From IOR16 sp963521065 (lineage in GTDB: Bacteria; Bacillota; Clostridia; Peptostreptococcales; Anaerovoracaceae), in assembly GCA_963521065.1 (NCBI GenBank), contig CAUQTI010000008.1, positions 62,001 through 126,000 on the forward strand: a stretch of 64,000 nucleotides of DNA, read 5' to 3'. Below, piece after piece: positions 61,057 through 64,000 of this stretch. How positions within the stretch are numbered: the first letter of the stretch is position 1; each line of letters starts with the position of its first letter. Below the pieces are notes generated by a model that saw only the letters and a program-made list of their open reading frames with translations, searched no databases and was not told where the DNA came from. A program made the position numbers and the translations under genes.

Positions 61057-62631
61057 TTACTGTAATAACTGCAGTACGCCCTGCGGAATCTGGTTTGCCT
61101 GTGCAAGCATTGCCTGTGCAGACTGTGTCAGGATGTTGTTCTTTGTGAACTCCATCATTTCCTTCGCCATATCTACGTCTCTGATCCGGCTTTCTGCAGC
61201 AGTCATGTTCTCAGAAGCGACACCTAAGTTGTTAATTGTGTGCTCTAATCTGTTCTGGATTGCACCGAGGTTACCACGAGTAGAGGATACGGAGTTGATT
61301 GCATCCTTAATCTTCTGAATTGCAGCGGTTGCGCCCGGCTGTGTGCTGATATCCACACCGTTGATGCCGAGAGCCTTAGAGCTCATGTCACCTACAGATA
61401 CCGTAACCTGATTGTACTTGTCAGCCGTATCACCTACCTGCAACGTCAAGCCGTCTCCGGATTTTGCAGAAGAAGTTCCTGCTTTTAGTGAAATTTTACT
61501 ACTACCCTCAGCTGTTGCTTTGATTCCGGTCTTCTCACTGATTAAAGCAGCCATAGCTACGTCATCAGTGCCTACAGTATAAGAACCAGAAGTAACCTTC
61601 ACATAGTTCACATCGGAATCCAGTTTAGCTGCTGCGTCTGCGTCTTTTACGAATGCAAACTTCTGCCCATTGATTTCAAAGGTGCTCTTAGATGCGTCAC
61701 TGTTTCCATCATAAACAGTCATCTTTGTTGCATCCATTTCATAGTATGCATCCGCACCAGCTGTGTTTCCTACAGCACCAAATGCACCAGATACTTCAGC
61801 TCCCGCAGAATCTGTCACCCCAATTTGATACAGCTCAAACTTGTCATCTGCACCTGCTGTTTTGGAAGTGATGCTTAGTCCATTTGTGTCATCTAAAGTT
61901 ACTTCATACCCAGCTCCTACTGCGTCCTCAATCGCTTTTTTTACAGCAGAAAGGTTTTCACTATCCCCAGTTATAGTCTTAGCATCAGTACTTCCTGACG
62001 TAAATCCAACGGTTTTTTCCTGCAATGCACCATCCGCATCTCTGTAGGTCAATGTCACGTTATACTCCGTAGCGTCTGCTAACGTTCCTGATCCCTTTGC
62101 TGCTGTAGATTCTGTAGCAGTCGCCGCTTTTAAATCCAATACAGACGGATTGCTTGCCAGATCAGAATACTTTACATCAACTGCAACGCCTGTTGCGGAG
62201 CTGCTGCCGAGGGAACCGTCTAACAGGTTGATTCCGTTGTAGTTTGTGGATTCGGAAATACGGTCTACTTCAGATTTCAGGGATTTGATTTCTTCCTGAA
62301 GATTTTTACGGTCTACCGAATTGTCATATGTACCGTTTGCAGACTGTGTTGCAAGCTCTGTCATACGGTTCAGCATGGAGTGTACTTCTGTCAAAGCACC
62401 TTCTGCAGTCTGTACTAAAGAAATACCGTCATTTGCATTCTTCTGTGCAGTCTCTAAGCCTTTGATCTGTGCTCTCATCTTTTCGGAAATTGCCAGACCT
62501 GCAGCATCGTCACCAGCACGGTTGATTCTGTAACCGGAAGACAGCTTTTCTAAGTTCTTTCCTACTGCTGCGTTGTTTCCGCCTAACTGTCTGTAAGAGT
62601 TTAATGCGGCGATATTGTGTTGAATTCTCAT
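61057..62631 (-). CDS. Flagellin
   Basis: A 524-residue flagellar filament subunit. The conserved N-terminal D0/D1 region (MRIQHNIAALNSYRQLGGNN, about 1-145) and the C-terminal D1/D0 region (about 425-524, ending in QIPQGVLQLLQ) flank a variable, Ala/Thr/Asp-rich central domain (about 150-420) that would be surface exposed. The length is above the 270-400 of minimal clostridial flagellins. It is monocistronic with a sigma-D type promoter and a long leader. The N-terminus has the LAISEKMRAQIKGL signature. Confidence 0.97.
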   Translation of the reverse strand: MRIQHNIAALNSYRQLGGNNAAVGKNLEKLSSGYRINRAGDDAAGLAISEKMRAQIKGLETAQKNANDGISLVQTAEGALTEVHSMLNRMTELATQSANGTYDNSVDRKNLQEEIKSLKSEVDRISESTNYNGINLLDGSLGSSSATGVAVDVKYSDLASNPSVLDLKAATATESTAAKGSGTLADATEYNVTLTYRDADGALQEKTVGFTSGSTDAKTITGDSENLSAVKKAIEDAVGAGYEVTLDDTNGLSITSKTAGADDKFELYQIGVTDSAGAEVSGAFGAVGNTAGADAYYEMDATKMTVYDGNSDASKSTFEINGQKFAFVKDADAAAKLDSDVNYVKVTSGSYTVGTDDVAMAALISEKTGIKATAEGSSKISLKAGTSSAKSGDGLTLQVGDTADKYNQVTVSVGDMSSKALGINGVDISTQPGATAAIQKIKDAINSVSSTRGNLGAIQNRLEHTINNLGVASENMTAAESRIRDVDMAKEMMEFTKNNILTQSAQAMLAQANQIPQGVLQLLQ

Positions 62632-62639
62632 AATATATT

Positions 62640-62673
62640 CCTCCTTAAATCCTTTCAGGGGATTCCTTTCCCC
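62640..62673 (-). promoter_or_regulatory. CsrA-site-like hairpin and Shine-Dalgarno in the flagellin leader
   Basis: The leader contains GGGG-AAAGGAAT-CCCC (62673-62658), a stem with GGA in the loop, and 12-18 nt later the AAGGAGG ribosome site. This pair resembles the two CsrA sites in the B. subtilis hag leader. Confidence 0.5.
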
Positions 62674-62752
62674 CTCACTTCTTTTTCTGTCTCTCCCCTC
62701 CGGCTAAGGGCCCTTTCGCCTTTGGGAAAAAACTTTTTTCGTTACATTTAAT

Positions 62753-62779
62753 ATATCGTGCGTTTTTTCTGATACTTAA
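62753..62779 (-). promoter_or_regulatory. Sigma-D (sigma-28) type flagellin promoter
   Basis: TTAA-N15-CACGATAT on the minus strand, against the consensus TAAA-N15-GCCGATAT. The start point would be about 115 nt before the ATG. Confidence 0.75.
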
Positions 62780-62877
62780 CTGTTTTTTCTCTTTTTTTAT
62801 ATTTATTTTTTTCCAAGAAACTTTCTTACATATACTATAGGAAGAGGCACCTATATTGTTAATTCTATTAAAATTTG

Positions 62878-62906
62878 TTGCATTATATCCAAATATGTAA
62901 TATAAT
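62878..62906 (+). promoter_or_regulatory. Promoter of the MazF-like gene
   Basis: TTGCAT-17-TATAAT. It is followed 28 nt later by the ATG at 62935, with AGGGTG in between. Confidence 0.7.
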
Positions 62907-63011
62907 TACAATAAAAAACATCTAGGGTGCATTTATGTTAAATAAAATTACAAAAAACAACAAGTTTTAAATGCTTTATCCGAAATTGAAAATTGCATTA
63001 ATAGACAGAAT

Positions 63012-63491
63012 GTGGATGATAGCATCCCTATTTTGGAATGGGTAAAAAAGAAAATTGAATTAAATGATAAAGAATACAAAAGGAAAATTACTCATAAAAG
63101 AAATAAACAGGATGGAGCACCTCGTGCCGTAAAACGTGGCGAAGTCTATGGCGCTACCTTAGGCAGAAATATTGGAAGTGAGCAAAATGGACGGAGCAGA
63201 CCGGTTATAATCATTCAAGAAACAACTTATTCCCAAGAAAGCCCTACTATATTGGTTGCTCCACTAACAGCATCTCACGATAAATATGGTAATACGAAAA
63301 GGGTTTTACCAACTCACATTTTGTTTTCTCATGAAAAACTTGACAAGGAATCTATTATTAAATTAGAGCATATTCGAAGCATCTCAAAAAATAGGTTGAA
63401 TGCAATACTATGTTATTCAAAAGATACCGAAAAAATCATGCCGGAAATTGACAAAAAATTATCTTTAGTTTTTGGAATCAAAAAAAGTTGA
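63012..63491 (+). CDS. MazF/PemK-family endoribonuclease toxin, probable frameshift near the N-terminus
   Basis: The 159-residue frame opens at GTG 63012 and contains the MazF fold: KRGEVYGATLG, the NGRSRPVIIIQ loop and ILVAPLT. The same frame is open and coding-like upstream to 62946 (QQVLNALSEIENCINRQN) but has no start codon. ATG 62935, with a good ribosome site and promoter, reads MLNKITKNNKF and then stops. One extra A in the six-A run at 62952-62957 would join the two into a 186-residue protein. No antitoxin gene is adjacent. An N-terminal extension of this kind before the MazF domain is long for the family. Activity is uncertain if the shift is real. Confidence 0.75.
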   Translation: MDDSIPILEWVKKKIELNDKEYKRKITHKRNKQDGAPRAVKRGEVYGATLGRNIGSEQNGRSRPVIIIQETTYSQESPTILVAPLTASHDKYGNTKRVLPTHILFSHEKLDKESIIKLEHIRSISKNRLNAILCYSKDTEKIMPEIDKKLSLVFGIKKS

Positions 63492-63515
63492 CAGAGCGTA
63501 GTATAGTAGTATAAT
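63488..63515 (+). promoter_or_regulatory. Promoter of the putative small RNA
   Basis: Consensus TTGACA and TATAAT with a 16-nt spacer. The -35 overlaps the stop codon of the MazF-like gene. Confidence 0.75.
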
Positions 63516-63521
63516 TAAGTT

Positions 63522-63652
63522 ACTTAGTGGAGCATCGCTTCACAGCATGCAGGAGTCAGCAATTGTTGGCACAATTTGTGAACCAAAGATTGCCCTGTGG
63601 TTATGAACTTAAAATAAAGGATTTCTCTTAACTGGGAAATCCTTTATTTTTA
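63522..63652 (+). ncRNA. Putative structured small RNA of about 130 nt
   Basis: A strong promoter and an intrinsic terminator (AAAGGATTTC / GAAATCCTTT then ATTTTTATATT, 63616-63652) bracket a stretch with no good open frame. Internal pairings are visible: TAAGTT near the start with AACTTA, CACAG with CTGTG, and AATTGT-N4-ACAATT at the tip. The outcome is a long rod with an internal bubble. A 19-codon frame starting at ATG 63549 lacks a well-placed ribosome site. It is not a class I can name; a 6S-like rod is possible but short. Confidence 0.5.
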
Positions 63653-63687
63653 TATTATCCATTCTATTAAAAAAGTACTTTTCAATA

Positions 63688-63725
63688 GAAAAAACCGGCC
63701 TGCTTTTACAGAACCGGTTTTTTCT
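63688..63725. terminator. Bidirectional terminator before the right-edge gene
   Basis: AAAAAACCGG ... ACCGGTTTTTTC hairpin; on the minus strand it ends the ABC ATPase transcript. Confidence 0.88.
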
Positions 63726-63820
63726 TGGTGACTTACTTTTATCTTATCTCGTCCTCTATTTTTCAATTTGCCCTGCCGCTTCGCCGATTGTCGGGAGTGA
63801 CGAAACGCCGCGGCTACAAG

Positions 63821-64000
63821 CTAATTCAAGTAGCGGACTTGTTCGGGAGCTCCTTTTTCGACAATCCGTCCGCTTTCCATCACAAGTATGGAATCTGCGG
63901 CTTTCTTTGCCAGATTTTTTTCGTTCGTTGCAATGATGACGGTTTTTCCTTCGTGCGACAGCTGTCTAATCAGCGCCACGACTTCTTCTGTCATCTCAAA
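63821..64000 (-). CDS. ABC transporter ATPase, C-terminal fragment
   Basis: The last 59 residues of an ABC ATPase; the rest lies beyond the right edge. MTEEVVALIRQLSHEGKTV, then IIATNEKNLAKKAADSI and the ending MESGRIVEKGAPEQV are typical of polar amino acid or similar importers. The expected switch histidine (VTHE in relatives) reads ATNE, an Asn. The stop is TAG at 63823-63821. Confidence 0.8.
   Translation of the reverse strand, partial: FEMTEEVVALIRQLSHEGKTVIIATNEKNLAKKAADSILVMESGRIVEKGAPEQVRYLN

Noticed and set aside
63522..63652. SRP RNA or tmRNA at the right end
   Set aside because: The SRP helix 8 core and the tmRNA tRNA-like ends are absent, so only a generic small RNA call is made.
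1..64000. tRNA, rRNA, prophage or insertion sequence
   Set aside because: I saw no cloverleaf with a TTC arm and CCA end, no rRNA core sequence, and no transposase, integrase or phage structural gene.

Overview
The window reads as chromosome of a low-GC, endospore-forming, motile, strictly anaerobic member of the Clostridia. Evidence: pyruvate:ferredoxin oxidoreductase, a trimeric [FeFe]-hydrogenase, an arginine deiminase operon, a complete GABA-to-crotonyl-CoA fermentation island of the Clostridium aminobutyricum type, cotJABC and splB spore genes, a sigma-D type flagellin promoter, T-box leaders and many AGGAGG ribosome sites with some TTG/GTG starts. An amino-acid fermenter near Anaerovoracaceae/Eubacteriales is my inference; no rRNA or tRNA is present to place it.

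Layout. 1-10 kb: a partial secreted protein, nifJ (minus), an AI-2E-family membrane protein, then hydC-hydB-hydA (plus). 10-19 kb (minus): a copper-amine-oxidase-like domain lipid-free secreted protein, a YibE/F membrane protein, arcB-arcA-arcC, and a DUF1836 gene coupled to a MocR-like regulator that lacks the PLP lysine. 19-28 kb: carAB, an RNA methyltransferase, mreB, then a sporulation block (a 42-residue Cys-rich peptide and cotJABC). 27.7-35 kb: a tryptophan locus split into two divergent operons, trpBA (minus) and trpEGDCF (plus), each behind its own promoter and Trp T-box. 35-44 kb: a sigma-54 activator followed by the convergent GABA island gabT-abfT-abfH-abfD-permease, which starts at a near-perfect -24/-12 promoter. 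44-54 kb: an EAL/HDOD protein, cheW, and the conserved murB-PHP-rapZ-yvcK-whiA block with a BKACE (kce) gene inserted before whiA, then an ABC exporter. 54-60 kb: splB, argG, a degenerate Fic protein, and an mgtC operon behind 2.3 tandem copies of a 103-bp structured repeat. 60-64 kb: FliB and flagellin, a MazF-like toxin with a probable N-terminal frameshift, a putative small RNA, and the end of an ABC ATPase.

How it fits together. GABA would enter through the APC permease, be transaminated, reduced, activated to 4-hydroxybutyryl-CoA and dehydrated to crotonyl-CoA. Pyruvate oxidation by NifJ yields reduced ferredoxin that the HydABC-type hydrogenase can dispose of as H2 together with NADH. 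Arginine is both degraded (arcBAC) and used in synthesis (carAB, argG), and all three promoters carry ARG-box-like palindromes. The most notable unexplained items are the structured tandem leader of mgtC, the small Cys-rich putative spore peptide, the MocR protein without its lysine, and the putative small RNA after mazF.
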